Counted from the first letter of the stretch, positions 12,561 through 23,233 are shown. The stretch: 64,000 nucleotides of DNA from Lunularia cruciata (GCA_948567375.1 OX419757.1:72788001-72852000), one strand, 5' to 3'. Translations and numbers: made by a program. Notes: generated by a model from the letters alone, not told the origin.

Positions 12561-13124
12561 TGTGATTGTGTTTGTGAGTGGTTGGATAATTTTAAAGTGA
12601 AAATTAGTATGCTTGTTGGATGTTGGATTCTGTAGCCTTGATCTTCATTTTGTGTGTTGGATCCTAAGTGAAGTGCAATCGAAGCAATGCCTTGATAGAT
12701 CTGAGAGGAATTGTAGTGTTGGTAGTATTCTGCAATTGTGAGTGCAATGCAAAGGTGATGTGAAGCAATTTTGATTGACAAAGTTGTGCCTTCAATAGAG
12801 GGGTGGAACACAATTCTAAGGTGAAGTCGTTTTGTAGTGAAGTGTTGTCTTTGGGAGAATCTGAATCATCACAATCAAGATTTGTTTGGACAAAATTTGC
12901 TATGTTGTGATTATGGGTGTATGAATTTGTGACAAATTGTCAAGATTGTGAGCTTGTTACTCTCTTCTAGGTGTGGTTTCTACATGAGAGATTAAAGATG
13001 CAACCAAGAGGAACTACATTGTTACTATTTGACTTTGCATTTGACCAATTCTCATGAGTATCCTTGTGGGAACAAACTTTACTTACCTGATTACCGCAAA
13101 AGTGATATTTTCTGGGTTGTCACA
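12561..13124 (+). mobile_element. LTR of the OTA-type gypsy family (family L), copy A
   Basis: A 564-bp unit starting TGTGATTGTG and ending GTTGTCACA. Its reverse complement matches 45320-45862 and 37650-38180. It ends exactly inside the RNase H coding region of element B, just after the codons for GNPF, so it truncates B. No matching target duplication was found on the left. Confidence 0.75.
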
Positions 13125-13303
13125 AAGGGGTTACCAAATAGGTAACATTGTAAATGTGCTATTGCCCAAATTGCTACCAAGCACTCTCTCTCATATGAAC
13201 TATACTTTGCCTCTGCTGAATTGTTGTAGCAACTAGCATAGGTAACCACAAACTCCTTCCCCTCATCATCATGTTGGGTGAACATTACTCCGAGCCCCAA
13301 CAT
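13125..13303 (-). pseudogene. Element B RNase H, truncated
   Basis: The residues YSSYERECLVAIWA and QCYLFGNPF are typical of the RNase H domain that follows RT in Ty3/gypsy Pol. The frame stops being homologous at 13124, where an unrelated LTR starts. The connection and integrase domains are missing. Confidence 0.8.
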
Positions 13304-13519
13304 ACTCCAATCAGTATGAACCTAAAATGGTCATCCTCAGATTGGTCTCCTCAAAATAGGAGAAGATGTCAACCTCTCCTTGAGCTGTACAAAAGCTCTC
13401 TTATGCTCATCTCCCCAACACCACTTATGTGTAAGCTTGGTCAGCTTCGTCAAGGCCTTGGCAATGGCACTAAATCCTCTAACATAAAGGCAATAGAAGT
13501 TTGCTAACCCAAGGAATGC

Positions 13520-14392
13520 TCACACTCTACTCATATCCATAGGCCAAGGAATACGTGCAATAGCCTCCACCTTGGTCTGTTGAACACCAAGTCCTCCAGG
13601 GTAGATAGTGTAACCCAAATACTCAACTTGGTCGTGGAAGAACCTACACTTTCCAAGATGTAATTTGAGTCCATGAGATCTCAACCTCTCAAACACCTCC
13701 AACAACTGTCTCTCATGCTCCTCCACAATAGTGCTATAGACTAAAATATCATCAATATAGCACCAAGCAAAATCCAATCCATCTAGGATCCTATCCATGA
13801 CCCTATGGAACTTGATAGGAGCATTATTTAACCCAAATGGTAAGAACCTCCATTGATATAACACATCCTTGCCGCACAGATTTATAGCCCACAATGTTGT
13901 CTTGGACTTATCATCCTCCTTGATCGGCAACTGATGATATCTTGCTTGAGGATCCAAAGTATTGAAGACCTTTGCATGCCCAATTGCATCAAAAATCTCC
14001 TCCGGTGTAGGGATGGCATACCGATCAGCCCTAGTATGACGATTGATAGGATAGTAATCTCTACACATCTGCCTATCTATGTAGTTGCCATGCTTATCCT
14101 TCTTGGCTAGCATCATTGTAGCTGATGCATACTCTCCATGTGAGATCTCCACCAAACTATCCTCAAAAAGGTTTCTACTCCACTCCTGAATTAATGTCCT
14201 CTCCATGTCACTATAGCGATAAGGACATCTAAAAACTAGTGTATAGCTAGTGAGCTTAATCCGTATATTAGGTCCTTCTAGAGCACCCAATCCTTCATAT
14301 TGAAGGCAAAACAACTTGTGTAGCTCCTCAAGAACCTCCAAACTCTTTGTCTTTCCTCCCCAATAAGCTTGGGTCCAAGATCTTGCTCCCAA
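13520..14392 (-). pseudogene. Element B reverse transcriptase domain
   Basis: An open stretch of 290 codons with the ordered RT blocks of gypsy elements: RYAIPTPEEIFD, FNTLDPQARYHQLPI, QWRFLPFGLNNAP and the catalytic WCYIDDILVY at about 13765-13795. DNA synthesis from the element RNA is the expected role. The Arg-Asp block reads RQMCRDYYPIN, where functional elements usually have an RxCVDYRxxN-type sequence, so some decay is likely. A stop at 13520 interrupts the connection to RNase H. Confidence 0.88.
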
Positions 14393-14845
14393 GTATCCTC
14401 TATAATTGTTGTAGGAGTGGAAGATGTATTGATTGGCTGCTACACTAGGCCCTTGGGAGCAATAGTGTCATGCCTCCAACCACTAGAGGTCCTAAACTCT
14501 ATGTGAAAAACTCCCTCCACTTTGGCTACAAGCTCCACATGTCCTCTAGCTGCATCTCAAGTGGACCAAGAGTGTAATCCAAGTAGCCCACGCTCACCTA
14601 GATGGACTCCAAGTAGACCACTCTCCCTAGTAGCTACTAGTTGTGTCCCAAGAATACCATGTCCACTTGGTCCATCGCCCCCAACATGTGCCTAAATCGT
14701 CTTGATAGGCATAGGGCTCACAAGTGTCAAAGTGGTGATGTCTATCAAGTGCATCCTACGCTGCTCTACCAAGCCAAGGCCATAGCCTGACCTAGCACCT
14801 GATGCCCAGATACCTCTCACACTTCTAAAACAATGGTAATACCGG

Positions 14846-14892
14846 CCTCTCTCTCTCCGGCACCGGTAATATCAATACCGGAGAGAGAGAGG
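14846..14892. repeat. 15-bp inverted repeat (CT/GA-rich hairpin)
   Basis: CCTCTCTCTCTCCGG at 14846-14860 pairs with CCGGAGAGAGAGAGG at 14878-14892. A further ACCGG/CCGGT symmetry lies between the arms. It sits at the downstream edge of the methyltransferase remnant of element B, and looks like a later insertion or expansion. Confidence 0.7.
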
Positions 14893-14904
14893 ACAATGGG
14901 TGAA

Positions 14905-15853
14905 AACCCATTGCCCTTTCTCTCTCATTGGCATTGGGCTCCACCAATTGTTATAATTGTGAGTCCCAAACAAGTCCAAGTCCTCCCTCTCAAAAAGCAC
15001 AAAAGCTTGGGAAACTCATAAGTGTGGGAAAAGTGACTCTAGGCTATCCAACTAGGTTCACGACTGCCATAGGTGATCTATCATTAGGTGACCTATCCAC
15101 CTATCCATTATAGGTGACCTATCCACTACCACTATTTGAGACTAACAGACATATCCACTATATATGACCTATCCACCTATCCATTATAGGTGACCTATCC
15201 ACTACTACTATCTGAGACTGACTCTCCACATCCAAGATGTCATCAACAAGGATGTGGTCTAGTTGCTGAATCCCATCATATGCACACTATAGAACCTCTT
15301 TGGGTAAGAGGTTTGTCCACCAAAGACAAAGACGATGAGCTTGTGATCCTACTTTGGCTGCATCTAATAATATAGCAGGTCCCATCCAAGAATGGACCTA
15401 ATGTGTACTCACCATCACTTTGGTGCAAGAATCACCTATCAAAGAAACGTTCTCTAAAAGGTAAGTTGGAGAAACTGACTAATGAACCTGGAGATGTCGT
15501 AATATTTGTAACATCTCCTAAAACACACCAAAAAATGGATCCTGAAGACCCAAACCTTGGCCATCACGTGTATGTCCCTAACATGGCCATCTAGAAATCA
15601 CGAAGTGATTAGGCCCATGTTGCTCCAAATCATGCGCCCTTAGTAAGGAAATGTATGTTGGTAAGGCCCTCTGGTAACCTTTGATTGCAGATATCGTTAA
15701 TAACTCCGGATACCAATAGGCCAAGTGTGCCAGATGATGTAGAGAGACTCGCCTAGCAGTCTCATCTTTCTCTACATACAAGTATCTCTGTACTCGTATA
15801 CTTGCTTGTAATACCACAACTAGTCCGGTGCTAATCCCATCAAACAACTCCAA
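14905..15853 (-). pseudogene. C5-cytosine DNA methyltransferase domain inside element B
   Basis: The conserved motifs of the C5-MTase fold appear in order on the minus strand. Motif I is MELFDGISTG (S-adenosylmethionine binding, about 15853-15824). Motif IV is VISRWPC followed by a TAG stop where Gln is expected (about 15597-15575), then GHTRDGQGLGLQD. Motif VI is LLENVSLIGD (ENV codons at 15446-15454). Motif VIII is AHRLCLWWTNL (about 15341-15310). The late part has VNLVG.PR, PTLMSFP and EPNANERERAMGF (about 15075-14906). The Cys of PC(Q) would be the nucleophile that methylates cytosine. It lies between gag and RT. Both the Q-to-TAG change and a later TAG are single-base changes from sense codons. 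Host genes of this family are not organised like this. The domain call is firm and the copy is inactive. Confidence 0.85.
15080..15222. repeat. Short tandem duplication in the methyltransferase remnant
   Basis: The segment GGTGACCTATCCACC...CACTAC(C/T)ACTAT(T/C)TGAGACT occurs twice, about 85 bases apart (near 15087-15145 and 15165-15222), with shorter CCTATCCA repeats around it. It expands the region between motif VIII and the late motifs and helps to break the frame. Confidence 0.6.
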
Positions 15854-16142
15854 AAGACATACTCCCTATATTGGATATTGCCAAGCAATGAGTGTGGTAT
15901 TGAAAAGTGTCAAGGTAATTGATTCTAGAGGGTCATCCTCACACTCATCTCCTAGTGGTACAAAGGCTCCACTCCAAGCCTGTTGCACCAAATGATCTGC
16001 AGCTGCTGCAATACCTCCTCTGAACTCTACAATGGAACATCCAAGGTGGATGGAACAATCCTACTTGTACTCCAAATCTAAATTATCTCCTCTGATACTG
16101 GAGTATCCTCTCATGGGTGTTTCCTTCCAATAAATCACCATG

Positions 16143-17065
16143 TCAAGTAACTGCACCATTGAAAGCTGAAATTGATGTTGCCATGGTCCCAAGCTTTAGT
16201 GAGCCAAGACTACCACTATTGAAGCATACTGGTAGGCAACATACCCATCCATCACCAGACTGCCAACCAGGTCTATAGGAGGCAGTCTCCTCCCAAAACT
16301 CAATATTGAAACCCATGGGATATAACACTACTCCCCCAACTAGCATATCATATGACTTAGCTATTGTCACAATAGCTTGAGCTCTCACCATTGAGCTATC
16401 AGCCGGATGACCAGGCTGAACATGGACAACAAGCTCCCCACATGTGATGTATTGTGTTGAACCACCACCTAGAGATGTTTGGATCTAAAATGGACACCTC
16501 TCCACATTGGTCTAACATAACTCCAAACCAACAATTGCAACCTTCCCCAACACAAGGGGTTGTGCACCAGAGTCTAACAAGATTCTCTATGGTGTATAGA
16601 CCTTCCTTAAAGGTCCCACAAAATGGAAATCCCCTTCTGGTTATCCAATAGGATAACACCAGGTGTGAACCACACTCTCTCAAAGGCCAGTCTAGTTGGC
16701 AACTCCTCTAGTCTAGCCACTACTTCCTGCCATAAACCACTGGTTGCTAAACAGATCCCATACTCCTCAACTAAGTCAGCTCCACTACCAACCACCTTTG
16801 CTCTAGTAGCAAAGACTGCATCATCCCTACTCTCATAAAGTGTAGCAGCAAACCGGAACATTGGGGTTGGGTCAACTCCCAATGCAAACATGTCATGGGC
16901 TGAAAACAAAGGGCACCGCATAATCAGCTGAGCCGCCCCTAACATCATGCTATACTCAGTCTGTGCAGTAGCAAGTGGCTGACTAGTAAGTAGTCCATCA
17001 TGCACTCCATCACCACCTACCACACCTACATTGGGACATCTAGGAGCCATGGATGTTGTCTGCAA
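16143..17065 (-). pseudogene. Element B spacer protein region between gag and methyltransferase
   Basis: Three minus-strand open pieces follow one another: 17065-16607 (MFRFAATLYESRDDAVFA, LPTRLAFERVWFTPGV), 16683-16399 (EGLYTIENLVRLW, FGVMLDQCGEVSILDP, WWFNTIHHMWG) and 16391-16143 (MLVGGVVLYPMGF, EETASYRPGWQSGDGW). From memory, I believe similar stretches accompany methyltransferase-bearing gypsy elements of seed-free plants, but I cannot name a domain. It is probably the N-terminal extension of the methyltransferase polypeptide. An aspartic protease DTG motif was not found here. Confidence 0.55.
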
Positions 17066-17069
17066 TGCC

Positions 17070-17988
17070 TCATATAGCGTGAAAGATTGGGGAAGTCTGA
17101 CCTGTCTCCCAACCTCTCCTTTGTAGGTCCAACTCCACTGATGCTCCTCTAGGCTCTAGAGCATGTACTGCACTCCTAGTCATTGCTGCAGATGCATCCA
17201 CCTGAGCTGCTCCGCACATGAAGTCCAAAGCATCTCTATCACCAGCATATGAGGTGGAAGCCTCAGCACTCGAATCTAATCTCCTCTGAGAAATAGTTAT
17301 ACTAGGCAATCTCTGCTCCAATTGCTCAATCCGAGTAGCCATAGTTGTATCAGAAGTAAGGGCAGGTATTGCACCTCTACTAGGTGTGGATTCTCTACCA
17401 CCATCTCTACCACTTCGTCCTCCATGAATTGAAGCTCCTCTACTACCTGCCATATCAGCCTTACCACTCCGTAACTCTGGGTGTAGGTCAAAACATTGGT
17501 CACTAGTGTGACTAAATTTGTGGCAATGCTCACATTGCCTCTATGTTGGTTGTGATGCACCAGAGGTTTCAAGTCCGTTGCCTTGAGTACACTCTCTCCT
17601 ATGGTGAGGTCCTCCACAAGTCCAACAAACAACACTACCACTCACTAGTTGCTATTGACCCAAAAATGAAAGTAAGGGTCTAATTATAGTAGGCCTTCCA
17701 CTTGCTCCATAGGATCTAGGCTGTCCACCCTGTCCTCAAAAACCAACTGTGCATGGTGCACTCTGCTGCACTCTAGAAGAAGTCACAACTATGGATGATG
17801 TCTCTTTACCAAATCCAGATGTCACCACCCTCTCCTCCACCATGTTGAGCTCAATACGCTCAACCAAACCAAAGACCACTGCCAAAGTAGGCAAAGTAGC
17901 CTGTAATAACGTAGCATCACGAACTCTACGTTGCAACTTCCTATCAAGTATCCCATACCAAAACTAGACTGCTTGGGACTCAATAACT
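17070..17988 (-). pseudogene. Element B gag, C-terminal part
   Basis: Minus-strand pieces at 17936-17736 and 17641-17297, with a Cys/His-rich stretch near 17460-17530 that fits a damaged gag zinc knuckle, then a Ser/Gly/Arg-rich linker (17453-17070). Gag would form the particle and bind element RNA. The right end coincides with the CCCTG target site where element A inserted. The N-terminal part of the same gag resumes at 23234. Confidence 0.6.
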
Positions 17989-17993
17989 CCCTG
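17989..17993 (+). repeat. Target-site duplication of element A (left)
   Basis: CCCTG, repeated at 23229-23233 immediately after the 3' LTR. Five bases is the usual Ty3/gypsy duplication length. Confidence 0.85.
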
Positions 17994-18403
17994 TGTAACA
18001 ATATGGAGTTTAGTGACGAAGTTGGTTGGGCTTACAAAGTAGAGAATAAGACAAAATAGCCTAGAATATTCTAGAAGCATCTAAGAAGCTTCTTGGGAAG
18101 CTTCCTAACTAGTTAACTTGCGCCCTAAGCAGGTAGCTTCTAGAATCTTCTAACTAGCTTAGCTTGCACGCCAAGTAGACGGCTTCTAGAAGGAAGCTTC
18201 TTGAGAAGCTTCCTAGTTAACTTGGCTTGCACTCCAAGAAAGTGGCTCAATGAAACTTCTTGAAGAAGCTTCAAGGGTCTTGTATGCTACCTATAAATAC
18301 CAAGGCCAAAGCTCATGCTAGGCATTCGGAGTTTTCCCTCATTCAAGTGTCCCAATGTGAGTTTCCATTCTCCTATTTCTCTCCTTGGTTTTGGTCTTTT
18401 ACA
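17994..18403 (+). mobile_element. 5' LTR of element A
   Basis: A 410-bp LTR, TGTAACA...TTTTACA. It has many copies of GAAGCTTC and related AAGCTTC palindromes (18080-18270) and a TATA box, CTATAAATACC, near 18291, about 110 bases from the LTR end. Confidence 0.88.
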
Positions 18404-18404
18404 T

Positions 18405-18416
18405 TGGTATCAGAGC
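18405..18416 (+). other. Primer-binding site of element A
   Basis: TGGTATCAGAGC, the standard plant retroelement site complementary to initiator tRNA-Met, one base after the LTR. Confidence 0.93.
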
Positions 18417-18659
18417 AGGAATGGGATGGATGGAATTTATGGACCACCAAATCCACTTCCGCCAAACCATTGGGACTTTCATGTCCAAATATTACCAAAG
18501 CATCGTTTCACACAATTCATCACCTCACGCTTTGGGTAGGATTTTTTACATATGATCACCATGTCAGAGGAACCCTTGATACTTCCAGTCGTAACTTATG
18601 GAGAACGGTGGACGTGTTGTATTTATGTATTAATCAACTAGATAAATTGGGGGTAGTGG

Positions 18660-19580
18660 AATAGAATAGTAGCGATGGCGGAAATACCGGATGTTATCCT
18701 TGCAATGCAACAACAAATTGAGCATCTTACTGGATTGTTGGATGAACAAGACCAGCAACGATGAGAATAGATAGATAGAGCGCCAGTTTGAGATGGAGAA
18801 GATTGCATTCGGTTTCCAAAACCCAAGGTGTTTGAAGGCAAGAATCTTCCAAGCATAGTGGAGAATTTTTTGTTTGACTGTGAACGTTACTTTGAAGCCA
18901 CCAATCTTCAAGACAAGCGGAAACAAATTCTCTTGGCTTCTAGCCAGTTGGATGGCGTGGCAAAACGTTGGTGGCAATTTTGAGTAGAAAGAGCTGAATG
19001 ACAAATTGTTACACCAATTTTGACATGGGCAGAATTCAAGGATGCAATACTTGGTCGATTTCAGACTATAAATGCCACCCGAGCTGCACGAGATAAATTG
19101 GTGGAGTTGAGGCAGATTGGCTCAGTGAGAAACTACATCACACAATTTCAGAATATTATCATGCAAATTCCAGATATCCAAGAAGGTGAAATTCTGGATC
19201 GATTTGTGCAAGGATTGAAGTCACAAACCAGATTGGAGGTGACCATGCAAGAGCCACAGAATGTAGAAGAAGCCATGCAATTGGCTGAGCATTTTGATTC
19301 CTTAGTTGCGACAACTTGGTATTGACCTTGACCTACACAAAACTTACCAATACCACGAGTGGAAGAACCAGTACCAATGGAGATTGATGCTATCCAACGA
19401 AAACCACTTGGCACAGCAGATAGAGAAAGATTATGACAAAATGGAGGTTTCTTTTATTGTTGCCAAGTTGGACATTGCATTGCTGAATGCCCACTTAGGA
19501 ATGGGCGACCTTGACAAGTTGCCCAGATGGATTCTGGAACAGAATGATCAAGGAAACCAAGAATCCCAGTAGGAGATTTT
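18660..19580 (+). pseudogene. Element A gag
   Basis: The retrotrans_gag-like stretch FKDAILGRFQTINATRAARDKL and LRQIGSVRNYITQFQNIIMQ (19026-19165) identifies the capsid region. A damaged zinc knuckle, YCCQVGHCIAECPLRN, lies near 19456-19505, with the first Cys apparently replaced by Phe. Stops and frame changes occur near 18770, 18980 and 19323. It would package element RNA. Confidence 0.8.
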
Positions 19581-19598
19581 GAGCCGCCTATTGGGAGC

Positions 19599-22500
19599 TT
19601 GATTAGTTCCAATGGGATTGAAGGCTCGACCTATGCAAGTTTGCTTCACTTGCAAGGTACGATATCTCATCAGGGTTTTAGGATTTTGGTTGCTTCTGGA
19701 AGTTCAAAGAATTGCATATCTATGCAAGTAGCAAAGGAATTGGGTATTCCTATCAAGCCAGTGATTGGAAGTAGTTTGGTGATGGCGGATGGTAAAAAAG
19801 GTTCTACATTCTGCACCTCGCATCTTGTTATCTTCAAGATTGGGAAGGAGTATTCGGAGTGTATGAGGTTTGTAGTGGCACCTCTACACTATGATATCAT
19901 TTTGGGTCTACCTTGGCTTGAACGTCATAAGGTTCAATTTGATTGGACCCGATGTCAAATTCAAGTACAACACCAAGGTAGAAATTTCAGATTAGGTTGT
20001 CTGGCACGTTTGAGTAAGACACCTAAGAATAGTCAATCCCAAGATGTGAAGTTTGTTGAGAAGGTAGCCATAGAGCAAATCTGGAAGGGAGATGAGTCCC
20101 AAGAAGGGAAGTTTGTTAATGAAGCAGCCATAGAGCAAGCTTTGGAGGAAGATAAGTCTGTATTCACGGTGTGGATCAAGCCAATTGCATAAGAACAATC
20201 TGAGGAGGGCCAAGTGCCGCATCAAGCAACGATTGATTGGATAGTCAAGGAGTTTGCAGATGTGTTTCCGGATGATCTGCCAAAGGGATTACCCTCTGAT
20301 CAAGGTATGCCCTTCAAGATCGAGTTATTGCCAGGGAGTACTCCAGTGAGTAGACCAATCTATCGGCTCTCACCAAAGGAGTTGGAGGAGTTGCAAATAA
20401 CACTTACAGAGTTGTTGGAGAAGGATTTTATATGACATAGTACCTCACCATGGGGAGCACCGGTACTATTTGTTCCAAAGAAGGATGGAGGACTTTGTTT
20501 CTATATTGATTACCGTAGGCTCAATAAGCAAACCGTGAAGAATGCATATCCCTTGCCTCGGATTGATGACCTGCTTGATCAATTAAGTAGAGCATGCTAC
20601 TTTTCCAAGCTAGATCTTTGTAACGGCTATTGGCAAATTCCTATTGAAGGAGAGGATATGCAAAAGACTGCCTTTCGCACAAGCTATGGACATTTTGAGT
20701 GGAGAGTTCTACCTTTCAGACTCACTAATGCTCCAACAATCTTCATGGATCAGATGCATCGAGTGTTGGAGGGACTATTGGATTAGTCCATGGTGGTGTT
20801 CTTAGATGATATCTTAATCTATAGTAGGACAGAGGCAGAACACAAGAATCATGTGCGAAAAGTGCTAAGACGACTACGATAATGGAAATTTTATTGCAAG
20901 AAGTCAAAGTGTGCTTTTTGGCAGAAGGAGGTTACCTTCTTGGGTCATAAGATCTCATTAGAGGGGATCAAGATGGAAGAAGAGAAGATCAAGGCCATTA
21001 CTGATTGGCCTACCCCGAAGGATGCTACCGAAGTACAAGCATTCAATGGATTGGCCAGTTTTTACTAATGGTTCATCCACTATTATGCTCACATGGCTGC
21101 ACCATTGACTGACCTCTTGGGAAAAAACTCGAGCTTCCAATGGACCACCAAGCATGAGGAAGCATTCCAGAAGTTAAAGCATATGGTGTCTTCAAGACCC
21201 ATTCTTCAACCATATGATACTCAACTACCTTGTGTGGTTGATTTTGATGCTTCTAACTTTGCAATTAGAGTTTTGTTGCAAAAAGAATTTCTAGATGGAC
21301 TACATCCTATTGCCTTTGTGTCTCGCCGACTAAATACAACTAAAAGAAATTACTCCGCTCGAGATTGGGAACAACTTGCAATGGTATATGCCACCAAGGT
21401 ATGGAAGCATTACCTCTTGGGGAAACAAGTGATCATGCGAACTGATCACAAGCCATTGTTGCAGACCTTACACCTAGAGCACATGAAGAGTCGACATAAT
21501 CGATGGGAAGAGCAACTCCAATTGTTTAACATCAAACTTGAGTACAAACCAGGTCGGTTCCATGTCATCCCTGATGCTCTATCACGACGACCTGATTTGA
21601 AGTCTCTTCCTCTCATCACAACAGCAATTACGACGGTGTCAATTGATCCCAAGATTCATAACGAGTTTTGGTTAGCTCTACAACAAGATCCCTTCTTCCA
21701 AATGGTACATGGTTGGCTAACAATAGGTGACAAGGAGTACAACACCTTCTCCTTCAAGGAAGGCCTTCTATTCTATGCGGATCGGATCTATGTTCCAGCC
21801 AAAAGTGATCTTCGACTTGTGCGCCTTCAAGAAGCCCATGATTTACCCATCGCTGGTCACATGGGTGTGGACAAGACCTTGGGTACCCTCCAACGTCAAT
21901 GGTGGTGGCCCAACATGACACAGGATGTTTGAGAATTTGTCCGATCGTGTGAGAGCTGCCAACGTAACAAGGCCAGCAACCAGAAGCCGGGTGGATTCCT
22001 TCAACCGCTTGCCGTTCCATCAGCTTGTTGGGAGCATGTGAGCTTGGATCTCATCACATCCTTGCCAAAGACAAAACAAGGACACACCGCCATCGTGGTG
22101 TTTGTGGATAAGCTTAGTAAGCAAATCCACTTGGCACCAACCTGTGATACTGTGGATGCTCCAACCTTAGCGCAAATCTACTTCGAAAATGTCTTCAAAC
22201 ATCATGGAATGCCATGCGTACTCATCTCCGACCGTGATCCTTGCTTTACCGGGAAGTTTTGGCAAGCACTTTTTTAGATACTTGGCACCAAGCTTGCTTT
22301 GTCCACGGCCTATCATCCTCAAACTGATGGACAAACCGAACGTGCAAATCGTACATTGGAGGATATGTTGCATGCCTTTGTCAATGTCCACCATACCAAT
22401 TGGGATGAATGTCTTGCCGCTGCCGAATTTGCCTACAACAATTCCAAACAAGCAAGCACCGGATTCTCTCCTTTCTTTCTCAATTTTGGCCAAGATCCGC

Positions 22501-22982
22501 TTGTTCCAGATTCTCTTCTTGCTCCCCCTCCATCTCAGGTTCCTCATACTTCCACATTCTTGACCACTATATCCCAATCTCTCCAACAAGCCAAGTCTCA
22601 CCTCCTTGTTGCTCAAAATCGCCAAAAACAATATGCGGACCACCATTGTCGAGATCTCACCTTTGAAGTCAGTGATAAAGTCATGTTATCCTCTAGTAAC
22701 CTCCCTCTCCCACTTGATACCCAAGTTCATAAACTTGCCCCTAATTGGATAGGACCCTTTGATATCACCCAAATTGTCTCTCCTGTTGCTTATCGTCTTG
22801 CCTTACCTTGTCACATTCGTATCCATCCTGTCTTTCATGTTTCCAAGTTGAAACCCTTTGTTCCTAACCCTTCTTCCTTTTCCTCTCGAGTCCAACCTCC
22901 CCCTCTTCCTGTCCCTATCAATGATCATGAGGAGTACAAAGTTGATTGTATCCTTGCACGTTGCCAGGAAGCTTCTAACTAG
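19599..22982 (+). pseudogene. Element A Pol: protease, RT, RNase H, integrase, chromodomain start
   Basis: The protease region (19599-20192) includes a degenerate VASGSSKNCIS where a D[ST]G-type active site is expected. RT follows at about 20214-21060 with [14 protein letters not shown] and the catalytic [10 protein letters not shown] (about 20790-20820). RNase H is at 21180-21480 (VDFDASNFAIRV, MRTDHKPLLQ), the integrase HHCC finger at about 21830-21970, and the integrase core at 22030-22470 (VSLDLITSLP, AYHPQTDGQTERANRTLE). The chromodomain starts EEYKVDCILA at about 22932-22961, then runs straight into LTR sequence. In-frame stops occur near 20432, 20787, 20880, 21067, 21930 and 22276. The order RT-RNase H-integrase defines Ty3/gypsy, and the chromodomain a chromovirus. 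Confidence 0.9.
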
Positions 22983-23228
22983 CTTAGCTTGCATGCCAAG
23001 TAGGCGGCTTCTAGAAGGAAGCTTCCCAAGAAGCTTCCTAGTTAACTTGGCTTGCACTCCAAGAAAGCGGCTCAAGGAAGCTTTTTGAAGAAGCTTCAAG
23101 GGTCTTGAATGCTACTTATAAATACCAAGGCCAAAGCTCATGCTAGGCATTCGGAGTTTTCCCTCATTCAAGTGTCCCAATGTGAGTTTCCATTCTCCTA
23201 TTTCTCTCCTCGGTTTCGATCTTTTACA
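22967..23228 (+). mobile_element. 3' LTR of element A, shortened at its 5' side
   Basis: Matches the last part of the 5' LTR from about 18135 onward, but lacks its first ~140 bases. The polypurine tract and most of the chromodomain are also missing, so a deletion joined the pol end directly to LTR sequence. Confidence 0.82.
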
Positions 23229-23233
23229 CCCTG
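23229..23233 (+). repeat. Target-site duplication of element A (right)
   Basis: CCCTG, identical to 17989-17993. Confidence 0.85.

Larger units (their letters stand above)
17994..23228 (+). mobile_element. Chromovirus-type Ty3/gypsy element A
   Basis: A whole element with 5' LTR (17994-18403), tRNA-Met PBS (18405-18416), gag and pol in the order protease, RT, RNase H, integrase and a chromodomain start, then a shortened 3' LTR (22967-23228), all inside a CCCTG duplication. It is nested in the gag of element B. Only a handful of stops interrupt pol, nearly all explainable by single C-to-T or G-to-A changes, so it is fairly young but inactive. Confidence 0.92.
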
